A DNA stretch of 64,000 nucleotides. Origin: Aureispira sp. CCB-E (GTDB lineage Bacteria; Bacteroidota; Bacteroidia; Chitinophagales; Saprospiraceae). A program made the position numbers and the translations under genes. Where the stretch lies: contig NZ_CP133671.1 in the NCBI RefSeq assembly GCF_031326345.1, positions 930,001 through 994,000 of the forward strand, written 5' to 3'. Positions 18,635 to 29,200 of this stretch are shown one piece after another. The number at the start of each line of letters is the position of its first letter. The first letter of the stretch is position 1. Below the pieces are notes generated by a model that was not told the DNA's origin, made no database searches, and saw only the letters and a program-made list of their open reading frames with translations.

Positions 18635-18960
18635 AAAAAAGGGCAACCTTTTGTTGCCCTTCTAGCAAAATTGTGGTTCTCTTTTGCTTGAAGCGAATTC
18701 ATTACTCTTTAATTGAAGTAAAATATTCCGTTTACCAAAGGAGCAGTGAGCTATTATCTTGATTAATTTTAGTAGAATAATCTTCCTTCTCTTTAGGTGC
18801 TCAATCCGCTAAAATAAACCCTAAAGTTCCTGCAATTACTCAACAGAATGGTACAAAAATCAAGGAATAGCTCACATTTCCTCACTCAAAAAACTGTTAT
18901 TAAAGTACGGTTTTTATTTGGGGGATTGAGTTGGTTTGGGCAATCCCTGGTTGGTTATGG
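18635..18960. other. Intergenic region between convergent genes
   Basis: About 325 bases without a supported gene. It contains the hairpin at 18639-18661 and a second inverted pair, GGGATTG (18922-18928) and CAATCCC (18941-18947), without a T-run. Confidence 0.5.
18639..18661. terminator. Terminator hairpin between convergent genes
   Basis: Perfect stem 18639-18647 with 18653-18661 and a 5-base loop, starting 5 bases past the lysozyme gene. The long A-run before it becomes a T-run on the minus strand, so it can stop minus-strand transcripts; on the plus strand the tail is weak (TTCTAG). Confidence 0.7.
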
Positions 18961-20385
18961 TTATTTTTCTTTGGCTTTTTTCTTTGCCAATTTTCGTCTT
19001 TCTTTAGCTTCTTTTTGCAATTTTTTAGCCGCTTCTTCCATCGCTTTAGCCTCCTCTTTTAATTCTTTGGCAGTACGTTTTTCCAATTTTGGAGCCGCAG
19101 GTGCTTTTTCTTTTTCAACAATAATAACTGGCTCATCAGGACTAGGTACTGTGTAGACTCGTGTTCGGTTGTGATTATGGAGACGCTCTTTTAGTTTTTC
19201 TCTAACTTCTCGATCAAGGTCAATGCGCATTCTAGCTAAATCCTTTTGTAGGGCTTTCATGTCATCCTTGAAGTTTTTATCAAGGATAATAACATCCAAA
19301 TCATCCAAAGCGTCTTTGATTTCATCGTCAATATCTTCAAGTTCTACTTCTTGCATTGCTTTTTCAATATCAGCTTCGATTTTATCCCAATCTACTTTTT
19401 CTAGGCGTTCCAATTCTCTTATTCTTGCTTTAGAATGTTCTCTATGTCTCAATCGAGCAACTTCCTCTCTTGCTCTAGCAATCTCAACTTGAGCATTGGC
19501 CATTTCTTGTTGAGCATTGGCCATCTCTCTTTGGGCTCTAGCCATTTCTTCGTGCATTTGATGTCTTAGTTTCCGAGCTTCTTGTGTACTAGAAATAACT
19601 TCATCGTCATAGCATTCTATTGTTTCCTCAAAATTCTCAGACTGAATTTTCAAGTATTTTAAATTTTTATTTTCAGCAACTCTAAAGATAAATTCCATGG
19701 ATTTAAAAGAACCACTAATATCAAATTCATAGTTATTCATGCTAGAACCACAAAACAAACTATCCGTTTTAAATTGCCCTTTGAATCGTTTGATTTTGTT
19801 ATTATTATCATAATTCAGAATCTTTACATCCATATGGATCCCATAATTAGCGAGCTCTGTTTTTAATTTTTGAATTTCTTGTTCAGAATTCTCTTTCCGA
19901 ATTTCCAATGTATATTCTGTAAACGTTTTTTTCGGTCCCAGAGAATCTAGGAAATCAACTTTTTGAGCCAACAATGGAATTTCAGGAGTCTGCTCTAGAG
20001 AAGTTAATTGTATAGGTTGAATGGGAGTTGACGAATGGTCCACCTTAGTAATAATAGGCAGGGGGATATTATCAGGAATAGCATCTTGCAATACAATAGT
20101 ATTTGGGGGAGTAGGCGCAGATATGTGATGTTCTGCTACACGAGGAGGCTTAGTTGTGGTCTCCGTTTCAGAAATTGGCGTAGGTGTATTAGAAGGGTTG
20201 AACCAACAAACAATGCCAATAGTTATTATACCTATAATCGATGTACTCATAATCCAAATTTTTTGATTAGTCCATAAAGATGGTGACGCTTGGGCATGAA
20301 TAAGTTGTTGCACCTCTTCGAGTGGCATCTCCGATTGCATAGACTTCCGAGCTTGCTCAAACAAATGATCCAAATTCTTATTCAT
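18961..20385 (-). CDS. Membrane protein with long coiled coil, probable anti-sigma partner
   Basis: A 474-residue protein with one transmembrane segment at about 43-62 (IWIMSTSIIGIITIGIVC). The 42 residues before it should be cytoplasmic and could bind the sigma factor encoded just upstream. The region beyond the membrane has a Pro/Thr-rich spacer (66-130), a short folded region and then long heptad-like helices at about 265-335 with repeated EMANAQ units. The C-terminus (about 430-474) is almost all Lys, Glu and Ala. Its start overlaps the end of the sigma gene by 8 bases, the usual arrangement for an ECF sigma and its regulator. I do not see the zinc motif of ZAS anti-sigma factors, so the function is inferred from context. 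Confidence 0.75.
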   Translation of the reverse strand: MNKNLDHLFEQARKSMQSEMPLEEVQQLIHAQASPSLWTNQKIWIMSTSIIGIITIGIVCWFNPSNTPTPISETETTTKPPRVAEHHISAPTPPNTIVLQDAIPDNIPLPIITKVDHSSTPIQPIQLTSLEQTPEIPLLAQKVDFLDSLGPKKTFTEYTLEIRKENSEQEIQKLKTELANYGIHMDVKILNYDNNNKIKRFKGQFKTDSLFCGSSMNNYEFDISGSFKSMEFIFRVAENKNLKYLKIQSENFEETIECYDDEVISSTQEARKLRHQMHEEMARAQREMANAQQEMANAQVEIARAREEVARLRHREHSKARIRELERLEKVDWDKIEADIEKAMQEVELEDIDDEIKDALDDLDVIILDKNFKDDMKALQKDLARMRIDLDREVREKLKERLHNHNRTRVYTVPSPDEPVIIVEKEKAPAAPKLEKRTAKELKEEAKAMEEAAKKLQKEAKERRKLAKKKAKEK

Positions 20386-20890
20386 AAGCTAATGTTGTTT
20401 TTGGTGACAGAATTTTACCTAATTTTTGTCGTCCTCGTGCCAGTCTTGCCTTGACAGAAGAAATACTACTGTTTTGTATCTCAGCAATTTCCTTGATGTT
20501 GTAACCAGATATCTCAAATAAAATTAAGGCTTCTTTTTGAGCGGCTGGTAAGCGATCTAATGCCTGATATAATAACTGTACATCTTCATTTAGCTCTGGG
20601 CTAGTAGGTGCAACAATTTTTTCAGCTTGTTCTGTATTAAATAAACCCCAAAATTTTTTGCGTCGCTGCAGACGACGAATTAGGTTGCGCGCAATACCAA
20701 ACAAAAAATAATTAAAGGATGCTTCTTTTTTTAACTTGTCCAATTGCTCATAAGCTATCAATACTGTCTCACTAACCAAATCTTGTGCATTAACAGGGTC
20801 TCTCAAAATAGACTCGCAGTAACGCAACAACTTGGTATGATTCGGCTCATAAAGCCGTAAAAAGTATTGTTGTTTTTGGTGATGATTCAT
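20378..20890 (-). CDS. ECF-type RNA polymerase sigma factor
   Basis: A 170-residue sigma-70 family factor with only regions 2 and 4. Region 2 covers about 20-85 (DLVSETVLIAYEQLD, then FNYFLFGIARNLIRRLQRR). Region 4 covers about 105-160 with the helix-turn-helix YNIKEIAEIQNSSISSVKAR. It should direct polymerase to a small regulon, held back by the membrane protein encoded by the overlapping downstream gene. Regulon members cannot be identified here. The short upstream region to the divergent TetR gene (about 300 bases) must hold its promoter; ECF factors often control their own gene, but I see no certain motif. Confidence 0.92.
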   Translation of the reverse strand: MNHHQKQQYFLRLYEPNHTKLLRYCESILRDPVNAQDLVSETVLIAYEQLDKLKKEASFNYFLFGIARNLIRRLQRRKKFWGLFNTEQAEKIVAPTSPELNEDVQLLYQALDRLPAAQKEALILFEISGYNIKEIAEIQNSSISSVKARLARGRQKLGKILSPKTTLAYE

Positions 20891-21114
20891 GTAGCGAATT
20901 GAACAGTTTTTTGTTTAAGAACTTATGCTCTTTCATAAGTCCGTACATCTATAAGTGCCATAAGATTGCTCAAAAGTTACATCGCAATCAAATTTTTTCG
21001 ATAAAAAGTCAAAATAATTCGTTAGGAAACCTGAAAGTGTACTTTTTTTAGCTTGTAATAGTTTGATTTTGATGTTTTTGTGATGGGCTAGTAATTGGGT
21101 TTTTTATTTTTTAA

Positions 21115-21144
21115 TTGAACTAACTTGACTTCTTTCTATTTTTG
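21115..21144 (+). promoter_or_regulatory. Bacteroidota promoter (-33 TTG, -7 TATTTTTG) of the tetR-like gene
   Basis: TTG at 21115-21117 and TATTTTTG at 21137-21144 are separated by 19 bases, an ideal match to the Bacteroidota promoter. Transcription should start near 21151, so the true start codon is the ATG at 21188. Confidence 0.7.
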
Positions 21145-21159
21145 TTTTATTTTTATAAA

Positions 21160-21173
21160 TGAACGGTCGGTCA
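21160..21173. promoter_or_regulatory. Putative TetR operator
   Basis: TGAACGGTCGGTCA is an imperfect palindrome (10 of 14 positions symmetric) of the kind often bound by TetR repressors. It lies just after the predicted transcription start and 14 bases before the regulator's ATG, a good place for autorepression. Confidence 0.6.
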
Positions 21174-21187
21174 TAAAAATAATAAGC

Positions 21188-21712
21188 ATGACAAAAAAAG
21201 AAAAAATCATACACGCAGCTTTGAATTTATTTGCAAAGCATGGATATACAGAGACATCTATAAGTAAAATTGCAAAAGAGGCAGGGGTATCCAAAGGTCT
21301 TACCTATAATCATTTTCAGAACAAAGAAGATCTATTAAGGGCAGTTGTTGGTGAAACATTGGGGGAGATGACACAATCTTTGATGGATCTAGAAACTTTA
21401 CAAATGGATCAATTACTACAAGTCTATTTCCAAATGTTGAAGTCTAAAAAGGATCTTATACGGTTATGCACCTTATTGGTGGTACATCCAGAAACTCCCC
21501 AAATTGTCAAAGAGATGCTAGGCAAACAGCAAGTAGAGTTGTTAGATACTTTTACACATCTCTTAATGAATCCTGCTCAGCAAGTATCAGATATAGAGGC
21601 TAGGATTTTACTCGCTACTTTGGATGGAATTACATTAGAATATATTACAACAGAAGATGATGTTTTGTTAGGTGAAATGGAAAAATACTTAGTGAGCAAG
21701 TATAGTCATTAG
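21188..21712 (+). CDS. TetR-family transcriptional regulator
   Basis: A 174-residue repressor-type regulator. The N-terminal DNA-binding domain reads KKEKIIHAALNLFAKHGY, then TSISKIAKEAGVSKGLTYNHF with the helix-turn-helix at about 23-45. The C-terminal helical part (50-174) is the ligand and dimer domain and is too variable to name a ligand. The frame is open further upstream, but the promoter overlaps that part. The gene is followed 49 bases later by an FAD monooxygenase, which is the obvious target: such pairs commonly detoxify or modify small aromatic or polycyclic compounds sensed by the regulator. Confidence 0.9.
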   Translation: MTKKEKIIHAALNLFAKHGYTETSISKIAKEAGVSKGLTYNHFQNKEDLLRAVVGETLGEMTQSLMDLETLQMDQLLQVYFQMLKSKKDLIRLCTLLVVHPETPQIVKEMLGKQQVELLDTFTHLLMNPAQQVSDIEARILLATLDGITLEYITTEDDVLLGEMEKYLVSKYSH

Positions 21713-21761
21713 TCTATTAAAAACATGCAGGAGTGTAGCTAACTACTAAATATTAATAATA

Positions 21762-22958
21762 ATGAAAAATAAAAAAATCCTAATTTCTGGTGCAGGTATA
21801 GCTGGATTAACGCTGGCTTATTTTTTACAAGAGAATGGTTTCAAACCTACTGTTGTAGAAAAGGCTAGTGGTTTGAGAGATGGTGGGTATATGATTGACT
21901 TTTTTTCATCTGGAGTACATGTAATTGAACAAATGGGATTGTTGGATGCCTTGAAAGAAAAAGATCATGGTTCTTCCATTGTCAAACAATATACAGATAA
22001 AGGCAAGAAAAGTATGACATTGGATATTTCAGCTTTTAGAGATTCTCAAAAAGGCAAACTATTCAATTTTTTGAGGACGGATTTGGTAGATGTGTTGTAC
22101 CAAAAAGTGAAGGGAGTAATTGATTTGCGCTACAAGACATCCATTCATGAAGTAGAAGAAAATACTAATGGCATTGGGGTAACTTTTGATGGAGGAAAAA
22201 AAGAGCAGTTTGATTTATTAATTGGGGCAGATGGTATTCATTCAAATGTTCGAAACTTAGTGTTTGATGCTAAGAATGTAGAACAACTGTTCTTGGGATA
22301 TTATGTAGCTGCACTAGAACATAATGTGCCTTTGGAAATAAAAAAAGAAGAGGTTTTGGCAATGATGGTTCCTAACTTACAGGTTATGACGTATACTATA
22401 GATGAAGCTACTTTGGAGCAGAATTCTAGTGTTTTCGTTTTCAAAAAAGAAGAGCGATTACCTCGCATGAATCATCAAGAACAAGTGAAATTACTCCAAA
22501 ACGAATTTAAAACCTTTTCCCATCCAGTACCTGAAATTTTAGAGACGGCTGCGAAACTAGATAAAATTTATTTTGATGAAGTTGCTCAAATTAGAATTAA
22601 TGGAAGTTGGGCAAAAGGGCGAACGGTATTAATTGGAGATGCTGCATATTGTGTCACTCTATTATCTGGACAAGGAGCCTCCATGGCAATGACAGGAGCT
22701 TATTTATTGGCTCAAAAATTAGTAGAATCAAATGGGGCGTATAAGGTGGCATATCAAAAATTTGAAGAAGAATTAAGACCATTGATTCACTCATTACAAA
22801 AGAAAGCCGTCAAGAATATAGGCTCTTATTTGCCTTCTTCTAAATTTTCGATGTGGATTAGAAATTTATTGGCTCCAATGTTATTCAAAAAACCATTTGT
22901 TCCTTTAGTTACAAAACAATTAGGTGCCGTGAATTTTTTTGAAGAGACGAAAATTTAA
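21762..22958 (+). CDS. FAD-dependent monooxygenase (PHBH/TetX-like)
   Basis: A 398-residue flavoprotein of the aromatic-ring hydroxylase group. The FAD Rossmann motif is ISGAGIAGLTLAYFLQENG (GxGxxG at 10-15). The DG motif that contacts FAD and NADPH is LLIGADGIHSNVR near 158-170. The GD motif is VLIGDAAYCVTLLSGQGAS near 290, where the usual A-P/S-P step is replaced by C-V-T-L. The protein ends with a basic helical tail. Family members hydroxylate aromatic or polycyclic compounds; the general shape recalls TetX-like enzymes, but I would not predict antibiotic resistance from this. Likely controlled by the TetR regulator just upstream. Confidence 0.87.
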   Translation: MKNKKILISGAGIAGLTLAYFLQENGFKPTVVEKASGLRDGGYMIDFFSSGVHVIEQMGLLDALKEKDHGSSIVKQYTDKGKKSMTLDISAFRDSQKGKLFNFLRTDLVDVLYQKVKGVIDLRYKTSIHEVEENTNGIGVTFDGGKKEQFDLLIGADGIHSNVRNLVFDAKNVEQLFLGYYVAALEHNVPLEIKKEEVLAMMVPNLQVMTYTIDEATLEQNSSVFVFKKEERLPRMNHQEQVKLLQNEFKTFSHPVPEILETAAKLDKIYFDEVAQIRINGSWAKGRTVLIGDAAYCVTLLSGQGASMAMTGAYLLAQKLVESNGAYKVAYQKFEEELRPLIHSLQKKAVKNIGSYLPSSKFSMWIRNLLAPMLFKKPFVPLVTKQLGAVNFFEETKI

Positions 22959-23185
22959 TAAAAAAGGATTGCCTCCCCACAAGACAACCCCTTCACACTA
23001 AAATGAAACCCTATGAATTTTAGTAATTATTAGCAAATATTCTTACAGAGTAAAAATGATATTATAAAGATATTTTAAGATGCGTTTTTATTCAAAGACT
23101 TTATTTTAAGGTTCTTTTATTTATTATTTTTATTTATAATATATTAATTTTTGTCAATGAGAGTTAGATAGGTATATTAATATAT

Positions 23186-23217
23186 AAAAACGCCCAAAAC
23201 GAAAATCGTTTTGGGCG
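23186..23217 (-). terminator. Rho-independent terminator of the giant adhesin gene
   Basis: Perfect 12-bp stem (23191-23202 with 23206-23217) with a 3-base loop. On the minus strand it is followed by TTTTTATA, and it starts 30 bases past the adhesin stop codon. Confidence 0.85.
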
Positions 23218-23246
23218 CTAATTTCTAAAATTATATGGCAAGTATT

Positions 23247-26200
23247 TTACCTAAGTAGAATAACACTACCTTTAAGTTGTTCTGTATGTCCATCTTTAAA
23301 CAAGACATCAGCATACCAAGTATATGTTCCAGAAGGAGCTGGACGACCACGATAGATTCCATTCCATCCTTGCTCTGGTACATTAATCTCTGAGTTGTTG
23401 CCCTCAAAGACCAAAGTTCCCCATCTATCGTACACTCTAAAGATCGTTACGGTCTGAACTTTTGCTCCACCTTGAATAAAGAAGTAATCATTCACCCCAT
23501 CTCCATTTGGCGTAAAGCCTGTTGGAGCATTCGCTCTTCTTAGTTTGGTTACTTCTATCATGACAATACTATCCACTGAACAGCCATTGCTATTTGTTGC
23601 TGTAAATTGATATTGTACCGCATCCTGTGGTCTAACTCCAAAGCTAAAGCTGCTGTCTGTTACCAAGCCCATTGCCCCAGAAATTTGTTGCCAACTGTAA
23701 GTCACTCCAACCGTATCGTTCAAACTAGCTGCTATCGTCAAGCTATCCAAGTATTCGATGGTTGTATCGCCTGTCATACTTGTGATAAAGAATGGATCTG
23801 CATCTTCTACCACCAACATGGTGTCGGCAACACAGCCATTTTCATCTCGAACCGACAAGGTATAAATTCCTGACGCCAAGCCAGAGAAGATATTGCCATT
23901 TTGCCACGTACTACCATCAATACTGTATTCTAACAAACCAACTGTCACTGTTCCTCCTGATCCAAATGCGGTCAAGGTTCCTGTTTGATCCCCTGCACAC
24001 AACGTGCCTGAGGTGTTTCCTGTGATGGTCAATTCATCTGGTTGCGTAATTGAAATAGTAATCGTTTCAAAACAACCTCTACTATCGGTCACTGTTACAT
24101 CATAAGTCCCTGGTGTCAAATTACTCGCTGTACGTGTTGTCGCACCATTGGACCAATTGTAGTTGTAAGGACTCGTTCCGCCAGTTGCTGTCACTTGTGC
24201 AGCTGCATTGCCATCTCCATAACACAAGATGCTATTCGTTGAAGCTATGCTCAAGCTAATTGGAGCAGGCTCTGTAATCGTGTAGTTAAACGTTTCTTGA
24301 CAACCATCGGCATCCGTTACCGTTACCGTATAATTACCAGCACCCAAGCCTGTCACAGGATTGCTCACCATTCCATTTGACCAGCTGTAATTCACCAATA
24401 CTTTGTTCGAACCCGTAATGTTGATGGAACCATCGGTCAAACCATGACAACTGATGTTGCTCACTGTTTCTGTTACCGTGATGGGCGTTCCTTCTGTTAA
24501 GGTTACCGTTGCCATTGCCGTACAAGCATTGGCATCTGTAACAAGCACCGAAATAGCTCCTGCACTCAAATTCGACGCATTTAATCCTACTTGTCCACTT
24601 GGATCAGTCCAAACATAGGTGTAAGGTCCAACTCCACCAGAGGTAGCATTTACGGCAACAGCTCCATTACTTCCTCCAAAACAAGAAACATGTTGTAGAA
24701 CGGTGGCACTAACTGTCAATTCTGTGGGTTCTCCAATCGTACTGGTTAGTTCTAAAGAACAACCATTGGCATCCGTCACGCTTAGGTTGTAGGTGCCTGC
24801 GGGTAAACTATCGGCAACAACAGTTGTTTGAACCGGTGTGCTATTCCATGCGTATTGATAAGGTCTTGTTCCTCCTGTGATAACCGCTCCCAATTCTCCA
24901 GTAGAAGAACCGAAACAAAGCGCATTGGCAGCTGTAATATAACCACTCAAAGCATCGTTTGGCTCATTGATGGTAAAGGTATCAATATCAAAACAACCAT
25001 TGGCATCACTGACCGTAACAGTTTGTACACCCGCCGATAAGCCTGTGGCATTCGGGCTATTTTGTCCAGGAGCACCACTCCATTGGAAGGTGTACCCACT
25101 CGTTGGTGTTCCTCCTTGTACTGCCAAGGAGGCTGTTCCATCATTACCACCATGACAAGAAACATCGGTTGTATTAATAATGGTTGCTTGCACAGCGGTT
25201 GGTTGTGTTACTATTGCCGTAGCCATTCCAGTACAGCCATTCGCATCGCTTACCGTAACGACATAAGTACCGCCAGCTAAATTACTCGCTGTTGCCGTCG
25301 TTTGACTGCCTGCCGCAGCATCCCATTGATAGGTGTATGGTCCAACACCACCACTAACGGTGGCTGTCGCACTTCCTGTCCCTTGTCCATTACAAGTGGC
25401 AGGAGTTGTACTGCTGATGGTTGCCAAAACAACCGAAGGTTCACTAATCGTGACGGTTGTTTGTGCCGTACAGTTGTTCGTATCGCTCACCACGACTGTG
25501 TAAATACCTGCACTCAAACCTGTTGCTGTTGCTGTGGTTTGGTTGCCTGCTGCGGCATCCCATTGATAAGTGTAAGGACTGGTTCCTCCAGTTCCTTGAG
25601 CCGTGGCTGTTCCTGTTGCCGTGCCATTACAACTAGCATCGGTTTGGGCACTAATACTAGCACTTACTGCCGTTGAGGGTTGAGTAATCGTCACACATTC
25701 TACATGTGTACAAGCATTGGCATCGGTGATCGTCACACAATGTACGCCTGCACTTAATCCTATGGTCGTGGCGGCACTGCTACCATTCGACCAACGATAC
25801 ACATAAGCGGTCAAGCCAATTGGTGTTCCACCACTACCTTGTGCTGTAGCACTGGTGGTGCCACCGAAACAGTCGATAGGATCAGCACTAATGCTTCCTG
25901 TTAAAACGGTTGGTTCGTTGACATTAAACACATCCACTCGATCACAACCATTGGCATCGGCGACCGTCACGGAGTAGACGCCTGCTGCTAAACCAGTCGC
26001 TGTAGCGGTTGTTTGAACAGGAGTCGTTGACCAAGTATAAGTATAGTTGCCAACACCACCACTTGGATAAGCTGTCGCACTTCCTGTTGCCGTCCCGTGA
26101 CAAGAAACATCTGTCACGATAACGGAATCAATTAAAACAGAGTCGGGTTCTCCAATAGAGATGGGCAGTGCAATCTCACAGTTGTTTCCATCTCGTACAA

Positions 26201-29200
26201 AAACGGTGTAAGAACCTGCTCCTAAATTGTTGTAAGTATTGATATTGCTAAAGACATTGCCTGTTTGACCTGGTCCTGTAATTTTATATTCATAACCATT
26301 GACTCCTAAGGTTCCTGTTCCAGGAGTGGCATTGACTAAGATTTGTCCGTTGGCATCTCCATGACACAAGACATCAACAGCGGTGTAGGTGGCTGCTAAT
26401 TGTACTGGGTCAGCAATGGTAATGCAAGTATCCATTTGACAACCGGCTACATCGGTGACGGTGACACAATAAGTCCCCGCTACCAAACCATTGATGTTGG
26501 CGGTATTTTGTCCTTGTGGACTCCAAACATAGCTGTAACCACCACTTCCACCAGCCACAACCACACCAACCGATCCGTCGGCAGCTCCAGTACAACTAAT
26601 GGCAGCACCATTGTAGTTGCTTAGAACTTGTGGATTTAATGTGATAGCTGTTGGTTCGGTTAAGACAGAACCTGTGCTCACACTACAACCATTGGCATCG
26701 GTTACCGTTACGGTATGTGCTCCAGCACAAACGTTGGTGGCGATGCTTGTATTTTGTCCGTTGCTCCATTGATAGGTGTAATTTGGTGTTGCTCCTTGTG
26801 CATCTACTTCTATGCTACCATCACAACTTCCATAACAAGATGGATTTAATTGGTTGATAATGGCGGCAGTTAATGTTGTCGCTGGTTCAAAGACATCTCC
26901 ATTACCTGTAATGGTACAACCTGTAAAATCCGTAACGGTAACGGTGTAATTACCAGCAGCTAGATTATTAGCGGTGGCGGTAGTTTGACTGTTGGCAGCA
27001 GGATTCCATTGATAAGTATAAGGGCTATTTCCCCCCACTACTGCCACCGTTAAGCTTCCGTCATTACCACCAAGACAAGCCACAGAATCAGACGTGAAAC
27101 TTAATGTGAGTTGAGTAGGCTGATTCACGGTACCCGTACCAATTAAAGTACAACCATTATCATCCGTAATTGTAACTCCATAAACGCCCGCAAGTAAGCC
27201 TGTAGCAGTAGCCGAAGTTTGTCCGTTGCTCCAAGCGTAAGAGTAGGGTTGTGTTCCTCCTGTAGCACTAACGGTCAATTGACCATCGTTACCACCAAAA
27301 CAACGAACGTCAGTCACAGCAAAACTCATGTTGGTTAACAAGGCTGGCTCGTTTACTTGGATACAAGTATCTACTGTACAGCCATTACCATCAGTAGCTG
27401 TTACACAATGTAGACCAGCTGATAGACCTGTTGCCGTAGCAGTAGTTTGTGTGTTACTATTCCAAACATAGCTAAAGCCTCCTACGCCTCCACTTACATT
27501 GATCGTGGCACTTCCGTCTATACCACCATTACAAGACACATCGGTACGAGCGGTTGTAAAGTTTAATGGAGATGGCTGTGTAATGGTATAGTTTTCTGTA
27601 ATCGAACAACCATTGGCATCTGATATAGTTACGGTATAAGAACCAATTGCTTGCCCAGGACTTGTTGCGGAAGCTGTTGCTCCAAAGCCCCAATTATAAG
27701 TATAAGAAGGAACACCAGGAGTTCCTCCAGCTACAACAGCTGTGGCTGTTCCATCATTACCACCAAAACAGCTTACTTGTGCAGTAGTTATGGATGCTGT
27801 TAATTGGCTTGGTTCAGTTACTATAACACTAACTGTATCGTTACATCCATTTAAGTCACTTACCGTCACTAAGTAGGTTCCTGCATTTAATCCAGTTACT
27901 GTAGCTGTTGTTTGATTCATTGCATTATTGTCCCAGACGAATGTATATGAGCCAATTCCTCCAGTACCAATAGCTGTAGCGGTTCCATCAGATGAACCAT
28001 TACAAGATGTTGGAGTACTAGTTGCTGAAGCAGAAACCGCATTGGGTTCGGTGATTGTCACAACAGAGCTTGCTGTACAACCGTTTGCATCTGTTGCAAT
28101 GACAGAATAGACTCCATCACAAATATTAGTAGCGACAGCTGTTGTTTGATTGCCTGCTGCTGCTCCCCAAGTATAGTTTATGGAACCTGTACCTCCTGTC
28201 GCATTTGCAGTCAATTCTCCATCACAAACGCCATGACAACTAATTGAAACGCCGTTGTAATTAGATGTTACACTACTGGTTAAAGTAATTGCAGAAGGTT
28301 CGCTGATTGTTACAGAAGCTGTTGTAGCACAACTATTAGCGTCTGTTACTGTAACGGTATAAGTTCCTGCAGTTAAGTTAGAAGCTGTTGCAGTTGTTTG
28401 TCCATTAGCATCAGACCAAAGATAGCTGTAAGCAATTGTACCGCCTGTTGCAGAGACTGTCGCTGCACCATTATTACCACCATTACAAGTAATACTTGTT
28501 GAACTACTAATGGTAGCAGTGAGAGGGGCAGGTTCAGTAATTGTTACACTAGCAGAGTTGCTACAGCCATTAGCATCGGTTGCCGTAACAGTATGTGTTC
28601 CTGCGGTTAGACCGGTTGCTGTTGCTGTTGTTTGTCCTCCAATACTCCATGAGTAGCCAATTGTTCCAATGCCTCCTGTGCCTAAGGCAGTAGCATCTCC
28701 ATTGTTTAGACCATTACAACTAACATTAGTTTGCGCTGTGATGGATACAGAGACAGGCGTAGGTTCTATAATGGATACACTAATAGTGTCGTTACATCCA
28801 TTCATGTCAGAAACCGTAACGGTATAAGTTCCTGCGGTTAGACCAGTAGCTGTTGCAGTTGTTTGATTACTAGGATCTGACCAGTTGAAACTATAAGTTC
28901 CTACACCACCTGCACCCGCAGCGGTAGCGGTACCATCATTCCCAGCATTACAGGTAATGGTTGTAGAGTTAGCAATAGAAGCGGTAACGGCAGAAGGTTC
29001 AGTAATAATTACATTGGTAGAGTCACTACAGCCATTGGCATCCGTTGCGGTAACGCTATATGTTCCAGCAGATAGGTTAGAGGCTGTTGCCGTTGTTTGA
29101 TTGTTGGCATTGGCATCCCAAATATAAGAGAAAGAGCCAGTACCACCTGTAGCTAAAGCAGTTGCTGCACCATTTGATTCCCCATTACATAAAACATTGA

